DNA of 64,000 bases. It comes from Moellerella wisconsensis ATCC 35017 (GTDB lineage: Bacteria; Pseudomonadota; Gammaproteobacteria; Enterobacterales; Enterobacteriaceae). Both the position numbers and the translations under genes were made by a program. Every line of letters starts with the position of its first letter. Position 1 is the stretch's first letter. Under the pieces are notes generated by a model. The model worked only from the letters and a program-made list of their open reading frames with translations, did not search any database and was not told where the DNA came from. Shown piece by piece: positions 19,841 through 27,990 of this stretch. Location: assembly GCF_001294465.1 (NCBI RefSeq), contig NZ_LGAA01000010.1, positions 1-64,000 on the forward strand. Reading direction: 5' to 3'.

Positions 19841-21334
19841 ATGAGTGACATTGCCTTATTACCCGAAGTGAGATCGTTTATTCAGCGCCAACACGGGCAT
19901 TATATTAATGGCCAAGCGGTGCTTGGTAACGGTGCAAACAGTTTCTCTGTAATAAATCCGGCGACAGAACACGTGATCGCGACAGTTAATGGGGCAACGT
20001 TGGACCAAGTTGATGCGGCGATGCAGGCAGCATCAGCTGCATTTCAAGGCGTATGGGCACAAACTACACCCATGGAACGTGGCCAATGCTTGAATCGTTT
20101 AGCAGATTTATTGGAAAAACATAATGAAGAACTCGCTCAGTTAGAAACGTTATGTTCTGGTAAAACTATTCAATTAGCGCGTGCTCTTGAAATTGGATCT
20201 TCCGCTCAGTTTTTACGCTATTTTGCAGGATGGGCGACCAAAATCAGTGGCGAAACCTTGAATGTTTCTTTGCCTTCTTTCCATGGCGAGCAATACAGCG
20301 CATTTACGCGCCGTGAACCTCTGGGCGTGGTTGCAGGAATTATTCCGTGGAACTTTTCAATTATGATTTCGATATGGAAGCTTGCCGCAGCGCTGACGTG
20401 TGGCTGCACCATTGTACTGAAACCGAGTGAATTCACGCCCTTAACGATGCTTAGAGTGGCTGAATTAGCTAAAGAAGCTGGCATCCCCGATGGTGTAATT
20501 AATATTATTAACGGTGATGGGCGAGAGCTTGGTTCTGCATTAATCAGCCATTCGTTGTGTGCAAAAGTGACTTTTACTGGCTCGGTACCCACTGGGCTTG
20601 CAGTCGGTAAAGCCGCGATGGACGGTAAACTGACTCATGTGACGTTAGAGTTAGGTGGTAAAAATGCAGCAGTTTTTCTGGCTGATTTATCGGTAGATAA
20701 AATGGTTGAGGGGATAATTGAGGCGGGTTACCTGAATCAAGGACAAATTTGTGCCGCCGCAGAGCGTTTTTATATCCCAGCTAAATTAATTTCACCGGTA
20801 TTGGACGCTTTAAAACAACGTCTTGCGGGGTTTAAAATTGGTTCTCCATTGGATGAATCGACAGATATGGGGCCGTTAGCCAATAAAGCCCATTACGATA
20901 AAATTCTTAAATTATTTGCTCAAGCACGCAGCGACGGCAGTGAGATTATTTACGGTGCTGAACCATTGGCAGGAGCAGGTTATTTTGTTTTACCGACGAT
21001 CATTCGCGCGCATAGCTCCAAAGATCGTTTGATGCAAGAAGAGACGTTTGGACCCGTAGGGACCTTTTTAGCCTATGACGATGAAAACGAGCTTATTTCG
21101 ATGATCAATAATACGCCTTTTGGGTTAGCGGCGAGTGTGTGGACCAACGATCTGGGTAAAGCAATGCGTATGATCCCACACATTAAAGCTGGGACGGTAT
21201 GGGTTAATATGCATACGTTTCTCGATCCTGCGGTTCCTTTTGGTGGGACCAAATCATCAGGGATCGGCCGTGAATTCGGTAGTGCGTTTATTGAATATTA
21301 TACTGAACTGAAATCGATCATGATACGTTATTAA
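19841..21334 (+). CDS. NAD(P)-dependent aldehyde dehydrogenase, PuuC-like
   Basis: Oxidises an aldehyde to a carboxylic acid, presumably the product of the upstream flavoenzyme. The 497 residues (PuuC 495) show the canonical catalytic set: Asn171 in IPWNFS, Glu270 in LELGGKNA and nucleophile Cys304 in NQGQICAAAER. The cofactor loop FTGSVPTG and the C-terminal PFGGTKSSGIGRE words are present. A GAGAGGAAAG ribosome-binding site precedes the start. It is last in the three-gene operon and followed by a hairpin. PuuC-like assignment follows from context; betaine-aldehyde or aminobutyraldehyde dehydrogenase specificity is equally possible. Confidence 0.82.
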   Translation: MSDIALLPEVRSFIQRQHGHYINGQAVLGNGANSFSVINPATEHVIATVNGATLDQVDAAMQAASAAFQGVWAQTTPMERGQCLNRLADLLEKHNEELAQLETLCSGKTIQLARALEIGSSAQFLRYFAGWATKISGETLNVSLPSFHGEQYSAFTRREPLGVVAGIIPWNFSIMISIWKLAAALTCGCTIVLKPSEFTPLTMLRVAELAKEAGIPDGVINIINGDGRELGSALISHSLCAKVTFTGSVPTGLAVGKAAMDGKLTHVTLELGGKNAAVFLADLSVDKMVEGIIEAGYLNQGQICAAAERFYIPAKLISPVLDALKQRLAGFKIGSPLDESTDMGPLANKAHYDKILKLFAQARSDGSEIIYGAEPLAGAGYFVLPTIIRAHSSKDRLMQEETFGPVGTFLAYDDENELISMINNTPFGLAASVWTNDLGKAMRMIPHIKAGTVWVNMHTFLDPAVPFGGTKSSGIGREFGSAFIEYYTELKSIMIRY

Positions 21335-21363
21335 TTATTTGATAATTATTAGAATTAGATAAT

Positions 21364-21400
21364 TAAGGCCACCAATATCTGGGGGCCTTAACTACTTTTT
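21364..21400 (+). terminator. amine-oxidation operon terminator
   Basis: TAAGGCC / GGCCTTA stem followed within five bases by a T tract, 30 bases after the aldehyde dehydrogenase stop. It ends the three-gene operon. Confidence 0.55.
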
Positions 21401-21448
21401 AAACACTATTTTAAGTGCTATTTTTATGTATTATCGCAAACTGAGCCA

Positions 21449-22777
21449 TTATGATGCGTTCTTAAAGCTATTAATGAAAGCGAGATATTCATCTTTAGAC
21501 ATCAACGGTTGATAGTTAGCTAATAGCTCTTCTGCGGGTTGTGCATCGTCAAATAGCAGATCAATAATGGTCATTGCCATCATTTGGGCTGGGCGAATAT
21601 AGGCCATATCCTCATCGAAAACTGTATAATCCTTGCCATGCAATCCTCCGCGAATAGAGCCTATCCATGGGTGGCTAACCGGCATAATATGAGACAAATC
21701 ACCGGTATCGGTACTGCCTGTCATATGTTTAGCGACCCAAACATTTTCTTCACCAATTAAGTGCTCAGCATTTTGTTGCAATAAATTATTCAGTGAACTG
21801 TTGTTATATAGCGGCAAATAACCGGGGAGATCTTTGACTTCAACATCGGCACCGACAGCCATCGCTCCAGCAACTAATGCTCGGGTAATTCGTTCATTGG
21901 CATCTATCATCGCCGGTACGTTGGACGCTCGCACATAGCTTTCTAGGCGAACATCACTTGGGGTGACATTAACGAGATCGCCCCCTTGGGTAATAATGGG
22001 ATGGAAACGCACATAGTCTTTTTCTTGGAAGGTTTCTCGAATCGCATTAACCCCCATTATCCCCATCATGGCAGCATTTAGCGCATTGACGCCTAAATGA
22101 GGTGCGGCAGCCGCATGGGATGGTTTTCCTTTGTAATTAATTAATTTACCGACGAAACCGTTGGTGGTGGTTGATATTTCAATAAAACCATTATCACGTT
22201 CAGGTTTTACACTAGTTAAGTGAATTTGTAATGCCATATCGATGTCATCAAATTCACCGCGAGAAATTAATTCAGGTTTGCCACCAATAAAGCTGATTTT
22301 GCCCTGTTCAATTAATTTATTACGATATGCTAGTTCAACATATTCCTCTGCGGGAACGGCAAAGGGCACAACATCACCTGCTAAATAAGCCATTGCACCT
22401 GAGTCAATTAATCCCATGGTGACAGCCATCATATTGGCGATTTGCGCATTGTGTCCACAGCAGTGAGCTGCGCCTGTTTGATCATCAGCATCAGGATGTT
22501 CGGCGCATAAAATCGCGTCCAGTTCGCCTATTACCGCAATCGTACGTTTACTGGCTTTTCCACCTTTTAAGCGGCCTTTGACTCCGGTAAGCGCTAATTT
22601 ATTACGGTAAGGAACCCCCAATGCATCAAACGCCTGTTCTACTTTTTGCGCTGTTTTAGTCTCTTTAAAACCTAATTCTGGTTCGCGCCAAATATTTTCA
22701 GCAAGTTGTTTTATATCATTTTTTCTAGCTGCAATTGCCGCACAAACCTGCGATTTGAGCTGTTCTTTAGTCATCAT
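21449..22777 (-). CDS. M20 family amidohydrolase, AbgB/HipO-like
   Basis: A 442-residue zinc amidohydrolase that should release an amino acid from an N-acyl or aminobenzoyl conjugate. The M20D pattern is visible: LAENIWREPELGF at the N-terminus, a metal region CCGHNAQ at 106-112 (Cys107, His109), the catalytic/metal glutamates in VPAEE (144, 145), and a dimerisation insert around 200-310. The usual second residue of GHD is Asn here, as in the AbgB branch. It is the third gene of an operon with two membrane proteins, from which it is separated by 15 bases. Substrate is unknown. Confidence 0.8.
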   Translation of the reverse strand: MMTKEQLKSQVCAAIAARKNDIKQLAENIWREPELGFKETKTAQKVEQAFDALGVPYRNKLALTGVKGRLKGGKASKRTIAVIGELDAILCAEHPDADDQTGAAHCCGHNAQIANMMAVTMGLIDSGAMAYLAGDVVPFAVPAEEYVELAYRNKLIEQGKISFIGGKPELISRGEFDDIDMALQIHLTSVKPERDNGFIEISTTTNGFVGKLINYKGKPSHAAAAPHLGVNALNAAMMGIMGVNAIRETFQEKDYVRFHPIITQGGDLVNVTPSDVRLESYVRASNVPAMIDANERITRALVAGAMAVGADVEVKDLPGYLPLYNNSSLNNLLQQNAEHLIGEENVWVAKHMTGSTDTGDLSHIMPVSHPWIGSIRGGLHGKDYTVFDEDMAYIRPAQMMAMTIIDLLFDDAQPAEELLANYQPLMSKDEYLAFINSFKNAS

Positions 22778-22792
22778 AAGTATTTTCCTGAA

Positions 22793-23269
22793 TTAAATTA
22801 CGCCACTCCATGAGAGGGTTAATTGCCCAATAAGTGCCGCGAATAAGAAGGTTCCTGAGAATACAGCGAGAGAAACAGGGATTATTCTCCATGAAATCGC
22901 TTTAAATTTATCGATATCTTTGCCTAAAGATAAACCGGCAAAGGCCAGTACCACGGTACTGATGACGGCAATCGATACTTTGCTAGTCATGGCTATCATT
23001 TCTTTATCGTAAGGAAATAATGGGGAGCATAATAGGGCAGAAATAATCGAGACCCAGAAGATCACTGGTAGTTTATTGAACAGTGGGATTTGGCCGATAA
23101 GGTAGGCAGCAAAGGACATCACAGCCAGTAAAGCCATTGCTATCAAAGTATCGATAAAGAGAGTAGAAAATAATCCTCGGCCAGACATAGAACCACCGAC
23201 GGCATCCCCTAATGCGGTTATAATCATCAGTAAAACTAAAATGATTGCAATTTCGATGAGTTTTTTCAT
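22793..23269 (-). CDS. small four- to five-helix membrane protein of unknown function
   Basis: A 158-residue, strongly hydrophobic protein with transmembrane segments at about 4-20, 34-62, 70-88, 97-113 and 130-150. I do not recognise a family with certainty. The previous gene ends two bases before its start; an AAGGA ribosome-binding site is inside the end of that gene. With the DUF3100-like protein it probably forms a two-part membrane complex, perhaps a permease feeding the amidohydrolase. The genes could be halves of one ancestral protein but each has its own start signal. Confidence 0.6.
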   Translation of the reverse strand: MKKLIEIAIILVLLMIITALGDAVGGSMSGRGLFSTLFIDTLIAMALLAVMSFAAYLIGQIPLFNKLPVIFWVSIISALLCSPLFPYDKEMIAMTSKVSIAVISTVVLAFAGLSLGKDIDKFKAISWRIIPVSLAVFSGTFLFAALIGQLTLSWSGVI

Positions 23270-23271
23270 TA

Positions 23272-24075
23272 TTAATTATCCTTATTATCCAGTGTACAAA
23301 CATCATCGATAGCCCGTTTTCTGCTTAGTTTGTTATATAAGAACGAGGCAAATGGCAAGGAAAAGAAAATATAGATATACAGGCCGAGCACGGAAGACAT
23401 CAGATTAGCCGAAGATGAAAACGCTTGAATATCCGCCGCTTGGTCAGGATAAATTTCGAGTAATGGGGCTACGGCCGCAGCGAGCATTGAACCACTACCA
23501 ACGCCTGCACCCATAGCTAAGGCTAATGGACTAAGAATATTTAATCCGGCAATAACACTGGCGAGAACCCCCATCCATATGGCGCCAAATAAGGTTCCAC
23601 AAATATACATCGCCATGACTCCCCGGCCTTCTGGAGAGCTTAAGCCATATTTAGCTTCGATGATCGCAATATTGGGTTCTCGTCCGACGGAATAAGTCGC
23701 GCCAACGGCTTCACGACCCATGCCAAGCATAATGGCTAGCGGTAATCCTAATAAAATCGTGCCAATAAAGTGTCCGACTTCTTGCAAAACTAGTGCACCG
23801 CCAGCTTGTATGATTTTTTCCCATGAGGCTCCAACCGAGGTACTTAATTTAGCAATCAATAAGACTAAGGCCACACTCATGATTGAGGCTGCTCGCGCCA
23901 TATTTTTTTCGTTTAGTATTTTAAATTTAGGAAAGCTTATGACCCCACCCATTAACATCGAATAAAGCATAGGAAAAACCATCACTAACCCGATTTTTAT
24001 TTGCCCGATAGCTTCTGCCAGTAATATAATAAATATACTGACTAGAAGTAGTTTACTGTCTTTTAATATGTCCAT
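23272..24075 (-). CDS. DUF3100-like multi-pass membrane protein
   Basis: A 267-residue membrane protein that appears to belong to DUF3100, a family often seen next to M20 amidohydrolases. About seven hydrophobic segments are present. Conserved-looking polar words inside membrane regions are LQEVGHFIGTILLGLP and GREAVGATYSVGREPNIA, which may line a transport path. The tail is hydrophilic (KLSRKRAIDDVC). An AAGGAAG ribosome-binding site lies just before the start. It heads a three-gene operon with the small membrane protein and the amidohydrolase. A transport role is inference; the family label is from memory and should be confirmed by profile search. Confidence 0.6.
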   Translation of the reverse strand: MDILKDSKLLLVSIFIILLAEAIGQIKIGLVMVFPMLYSMLMGGVISFPKFKILNEKNMARAASIMSVALVLLIAKLSTSVGASWEKIIQAGGALVLQEVGHFIGTILLGLPLAIMLGMGREAVGATYSVGREPNIAIIEAKYGLSSPEGRGVMAMYICGTLFGAIWMGVLASVIAGLNILSPLALAMGAGVGSGSMLAAAVAPLLEIYPDQAADIQAFSSSANLMSSVLGLYIYIFFSLPFASFLYNKLSRKRAIDDVCTLDNKDN

Positions 24076-24643
24076 AGAACTTCCTTTTGAGGAATTATTG
24101 TAATGAATAATATACTGTGGCTAAAAATTACCCTGTCAGCTTCATACTACTTAAAATATTATTTTATTGGCAATATGCAAGAAGTGAATAGATCATGCTT
24201 CCATGGCATGACCTATATTATTGATTAAATTTAATTATATTGTCTATATTTTTTAAATTTTAATAATCATTTAATTATTCATTTAAAACAATGTATTAAT
24301 TCTTATTTTTAGATGATAATAAGTCTCTTTAATAATTTTTTGTTCTCTTTTATTTATGATTTTTTATAAATATTAAATATTGAATTTTAAAATAAAAATA
24401 TATTTGATAATTTTCATCATCGAATAAATAATTGTTAAAAAGACTTTTTATGATGAATTATTGATGGGTATAAGGCTAAATAAATAAAAAATTATTATAT
24501 ATAAGCAGTATTTCCTACAATTCTAAAATAATTTACGTTTAATAAAATTCAGTTATTAAGTTCAAGTAAATATATTTTTTTAGCGATAAATACTGTCTTT
24601 AAGGTGGTTACATAGTATCTATCACTTTAGCGTAAAAGGTGAT
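24076..24643. other. AT-rich spacer upstream of the DUF3100 operon
   Basis: Nearly 570 bases, extremely AT-rich, between the second LuxR-type gene and the DUF3100 operon, both on the minus strand. It must hold the operon promoter. No open frame or clear operator could be supported. Confidence 0.4.
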
Positions 24644-25300
24644 TTATTGTTTAATAATAAATCCAGATGAGACTAACTCTGTACGACTAGTGACTTTGGT
24701 TTTAGCGAAGATGTTGCGTAAATGAGTTTTTACAGTTGAGAGGGAGATATTTAATAATAAGGCGATACGTTTATTACTGGCGCCTTCACGGACTAACTGT
24801 ACGACTTCTACTTCTTTTGGCGTTAAATTTGTTCTTAATTCTGGCAATATATCGAAAGTGGCTAGTTCTGCAATCGGCAAGATAGCTCTTAGACGGGTTA
24901 TTTCATGGTGTTGAAACGGTGTATTTCTTAATACAGAGATCCCCGCGATAATTTTATTTCTTTGCCTAACGAAGATTTCTACCCTATCGCATAAATTATT
25001 TGGACACATAAATTTACGATAAAAAGCATGATCATGAACCTCTGCCTGATGATATAGCCCGATCACTTGTTGATCGTTATTTTTAAAATTAGCAGGCTGT
25101 AAAGGATCGAGTAGCTGAAAGTGATCTAAATAATGTTGATGTATCTGCAACGAAATACCATATAACACATAGTGTTCAGCACGCCATTGCTCATCAACTA
25201 AATAATAGGCAGCGCCAGATATCGGAATAATATGAGCGAGGGTATTAAGACAGCAGTCAATAAGTGAACGCTGGTGAGGGGTAAAAGGTGCGCGATCCAT
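24644..25300 (-). CDS. LuxR/NarL-type transcriptional regulator
   Basis: A 218-residue regulator. The helix-turn-helix lies at about 158-215, with LTPKEVEVVQLVREGASNK, the word LSLSTVKTHLRNIF written here in part as STVKTHLRNIF, and an end in KVTSRTELV. The N-terminal half has no receiver-domain aspartate pocket and shares layout with the LuxR-type protein at 16965-17720: a LLDP word near residue 65, then HDHAFYRKF near 93. It is transcribed away from the APC permease and towards the DUF3100 operon, so it is positioned to control either. Ligand unknown. Confidence 0.8.
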   Translation of the reverse strand: MDRAPFTPHQRSLIDCCLNTLAHIIPISGAAYYLVDEQWRAEHYVLYGISLQIHQHYLDHFQLLDPLQPANFKNNDQQVIGLYHQAEVHDHAFYRKFMCPNNLCDRVEIFVRQRNKIIAGISVLRNTPFQHHEITRLRAILPIAELATFDILPELRTNLTPKEVEVVQLVREGASNKRIALLLNISLSTVKTHLRNIFAKTKVTSRTELVSSGFIIKQ

Positions 25301-25709
25301 ATTTTAACCTATTTTATAACCCGAATAGAATGAGCTGCGAATATCATGCATTAAACATAAATTAACACCAAGTATACATATTAATAACGTGAGCTAGATT
25401 ACACAATTCTAATTGTATTTTTATTCTTCAAGCCAGTTGAGTAGCGTGCTTTGGTATAAATCAAACAAAGTTAATTAATATATTAATAATCTATTTTTAA
25501 AATTGCTTATTGTATTTAAGATGTTATCTAAATAGCTACTCTGATCACCGGTACTTTCTATTATCTTCTCAGTCATTCTCTCCCCCTCGAGTTATCGTTC
25601 TTTAGGACGATGGTTATTATTTCCTGCTTTAGGCTATTACTAATTCACGCTACAAAAAATTAACAACAATATTAACTATTATTTTTGGCAATAGTGATAG
25701 AGGTGCACG
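25301..25709. promoter_or_regulatory. divergent control region, LuxR-type regulator / APC permease
   Basis: A 409-base AT-rich gap between divergent genes. Apart from the palindrome at 25594-25611 and a GAGGTG ribosome-binding site before the permease, no defined element was found. Confidence 0.4.
25594..25611. promoter_or_regulatory. 18-bp palindrome, candidate operator upstream of the APC permease
   Basis: ATCGTTCTTTAGGACGAT is a near-perfect palindrome (7 Watson-Crick pairs and one G-T pair, leaving the central TT unpaired). It lies 98 bases before the permease start and between divergent regulator and permease genes. This is the expected place for an operator of the LuxR-type protein. 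No binding data exist. Confidence 0.4.
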
Positions 25710-27203
25710 ATGGATATAGCGAGAAAATTAACCTCTCATATAGAGAAAGGTAAAGTGGGTTTCCCGACGACATTAGCCAGCTCGGTGGGTGTTATTATGG
25801 CGAGCCCGGTTATTTTAACCGTCACCAGTGGTTTTGGTATTGGGGGAGATACATTTGCATTAGCGGTATTACTTAGTTTTATTATGATGCAGGCGCAATT
25901 GACCACATTTTCTGAAGCGGCGGCTATTTTACCCACATCAGGATCGGTTTATGATTATATTTCTTGCGGCATGGGACGCTTTTGGGCAATTACCGGCGCA
26001 TTATCAGCTTACTTGATAGTACATATTTTTGCGGGTACCGCAGAGACTATTTTGTCCGGTATTATGGCATTGGTAAATTTCGAAAGTCTAAACACTGTGA
26101 TGGAAAGTAATAATACTTCATGGATGGTTGGAGTGGGTTTAGTTATTACGTTTGGTTTATTAAACGCTTTTGGAATTGAAGCTTTTAGTAAGGTTGAAAT
26201 TATTCTGACTTTTGCCATGTGGAGTACTTTGGTTATCTTTAGCCTGTGTGGTTTATTAATGCCTTTTAATGTGCCAGTAGACGGTTGGTTTGGGAAGGCT
26301 TTAAATCTTTCTGATCCTACGCTGGTGGTGAGTTTTATTGGCATGGCAATGTTTATGTTTGTTGGTTGTGAATTAGTTACCCCGATGGCGCCAGAAATTA
26401 AAAACTCTGCTCGAGTTATTCCACGCGCGATGGCGACCGGATTATGTGGTGTGGCGGCTTGTATGTTTATGTATGGTGCGGCCATGACCCATCAAGTTGA
26501 AAATATTATTATCGATAGCAAAACTAATATTAGTTTGCTCGAAACGCCAATGGCAATACCAGCATTTGCTGAACAAGTCATGGGGGAGGTGGGAAAATAC
26601 TGGATTGGAATAGGTTTATTACTTGCTGGTGGTGCCACAATAAATACGTTAATGGCTGCGGTACCCCGTATTTTATATGGTATGGCGTTAGATGGTGCGT
26701 TACCGCGTATTTTTGCTTATTTGCATCCGCGCTTTAAAACCCCTGTATTCGGTATTTTAGTTGCGGTTCTCATTCCTTGCTTGCATGCCTTTGCCATTCA
26801 AGGCGATTTAAATCGAATTATGTCTTTAGTACTGGCTGCTGTATGTTCTTGGGGCACGGCTTATTTATTAGTGACAATCTCAGTCGTATTATTGCGTATT
26901 CGCCGTCCTGATTTACACCGTGCTTATAAATCGCCTTTTTTCCCATTGCCACAGATTATTTCCAGTATCGGTATTATTGTCGCTATTTTATATATCACGC
27001 CGCCGGGAATGGATAAGGCCGATGTGTATATTCCATTTGCTATTATGTTGGGATTAACGGCTAGTTATGCTTTAGTCTGGACGGTATTGGTGCAAAAAGT
27101 AAATCCATTTAAGCCCGTCGACGTTGAACTCGTTTTAGCGCAAGCATTTGGTAGTAATTCACCTTCGGAGGTGCAACTTGAGCCGCTGCGTAGCCTCGCG
27201 TAA
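25710..27203 (+). CDS. APC superfamily amino acid/amine permease
   Basis: A 497-residue inner-membrane transporter with about 12 hydrophobic segments. The first-helix unwound region of the APC fold is seen as SSVGVIMASPVILTVTSGFGIGG (key words ASP and SGFGIGG), and TM6 region as FMFVGCELVTPMAPEIKN, close to the FVGFE...EE.KNP pattern of APC transporters. It starts a two-gene unit; the second start lies inside its last codons. The location in the amine-catabolic region suggests import of an amino acid, polyamine or related compound. The substrate cannot be named. Confidence 0.8.
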   Translation: MDIARKLTSHIEKGKVGFPTTLASSVGVIMASPVILTVTSGFGIGGDTFALAVLLSFIMMQAQLTTFSEAAAILPTSGSVYDYISCGMGRFWAITGALSAYLIVHIFAGTAETILSGIMALVNFESLNTVMESNNTSWMVGVGLVITFGLLNAFGIEAFSKVEIILTFAMWSTLVIFSLCGLLMPFNVPVDGWFGKALNLSDPTLVVSFIGMAMFMFVGCELVTPMAPEIKNSARVIPRAMATGLCGVAACMFMYGAAMTHQVENIIIDSKTNISLLETPMAIPAFAEQVMGEVGKYWIGIGLLLAGGATINTLMAAVPRILYGMALDGALPRIFAYLHPRFKTPVFGILVAVLIPCLHAFAIQGDLNRIMSLVLAAVCSWGTAYLLVTISVVLLRIRRPDLHRAYKSPFFPLPQIISSIGIIVAILYITPPGMDKADVYIPFAIMLGLTASYALVWTVLVQKVNPFKPVDVELVLAQAFGSNSPSEVQLEPLRSLA

Positions 27204-27789
27204 TCCGATGAAAAAAAGTACTTTTTGGCAACGATTGAATCAGCCACGTCTTCCCGCGGGTTATCAAGCTGGGATCACCTTAAATCGATTAGAACGAGAT
27301 CTATTGTCGTATCCGTCTCAGCGTATTACGCCAACTGAATTAGTCATTAGTCTGGATAATCAATTAACGGTTAGCGTTATTGAGCAGGTTAAGGTGTTAT
27401 TTTTAGCATTTATTGTGAACACGCGTTTCTCGGTTCATGGAGCGCTTTCTATCTCACTGGATGCCAGAATTGAGTTGAAAACAACAGGCGTATTACGCCA
27501 AAAAAAAATTAAGTGGATTTCGCATCAACCTGTAGGGCAACAGATTATTGCGCAGTTTTCGGCCTATCCTGTGATAACTCAAACCTTAGAACAGCTTGAT
27601 TTTACTTCGATTAATTTGGAAATTAAACAAGGGAATTGGCATTGTGAGATAACACCGTTTACGGCATCAGAGTTGGTCAGCAGACTGCCCGCGAGCCGGC
27701 GTTATTTACGTTTAATCCCAGAACAGCGCCATCGATTATTGAGTGCATTACAATTAGTTAGTCAATTAATGAATAAGCTGTCTTTGTGA
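27178..27789 (+). CDS. unknown 203-residue protein coupled to the APC permease
   Basis: A soluble-looking protein of unknown function, possibly of the DUF3156 family (low confidence). I chose a TTG start because GGAGG lies 6 bases before it; an ATG ten codons later (27208) has no ribosome-binding site. The start overlaps the permease end by 26 bases, a sign of translational coupling. The protein has no signal peptide or membrane helix; visible features are a basic N-terminus, the word LERDLLSYPSQRITPTELVIS, and a C-terminal basic patch (SRRYLRLIPEQRHR). It may be a cytoplasmic partner or enzyme of the transported compound. Confidence 0.6.
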   Translation: MSRCVASRNPMKKSTFWQRLNQPRLPAGYQAGITLNRLERDLLSYPSQRITPTELVISLDNQLTVSVIEQVKVLFLAFIVNTRFSVHGALSISLDARIELKTTGVLRQKKIKWISHQPVGQQIIAQFSAYPVITQTLEQLDFTSINLEIKQGNWHCEITPFTASELVSRLPASRRYLRLIPEQRHRLLSALQLVSQLMNKLSL

Positions 27790-27898
27790 TCAGCTTCTTT
27801 TATTTATTCAGTCAGTAATAGATTGTTGCCTATTGAATTGGTTGTTTTTGTTTGTTCCTATTTAATTTGCGTGAGTGACACTTAATTTTGACACAAAG

Positions 27899-27932
27899 AG
27901 TTCATCTAACTGTCATGTATATCCCCTAGGAT
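27899..27932 (+). promoter_or_regulatory. Pho box and -10 of phoA
   Basis: CTGTCAT at 27910-27916 is a perfect PhoB half-site; 11 bases upstream lies a degraded copy ending TTCAT (27901-27905). TAGGAT at 27927-27932 follows 10 bases later as the -10. This matches the usual arrangement of Pho-regulated promoters and shows that an upstream ATG at 27931 cannot be the phoA start. Confidence 0.65.
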
Positions 27933-27990
27933 GATTGCCATTCGAGATACACATTGTTTGATATCTCTTATTGCAAGCAAGGAAATAAAC

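Noticed and set aside
22793-24075. The two membrane genes as one gene broken by a frameshift
   Set aside because: The first ends in a hydrophilic tail with a stop codon and the second has its own AAGGA site and ATG start, so two genes are the simpler reading.
27931-27990. An upstream ATG as phoA start
   Set aside because: It overlaps the predicted -10 element and lacks a ribosome-binding site; the ATG at 27991 has AAGGAAA and gives a normal signal peptide.
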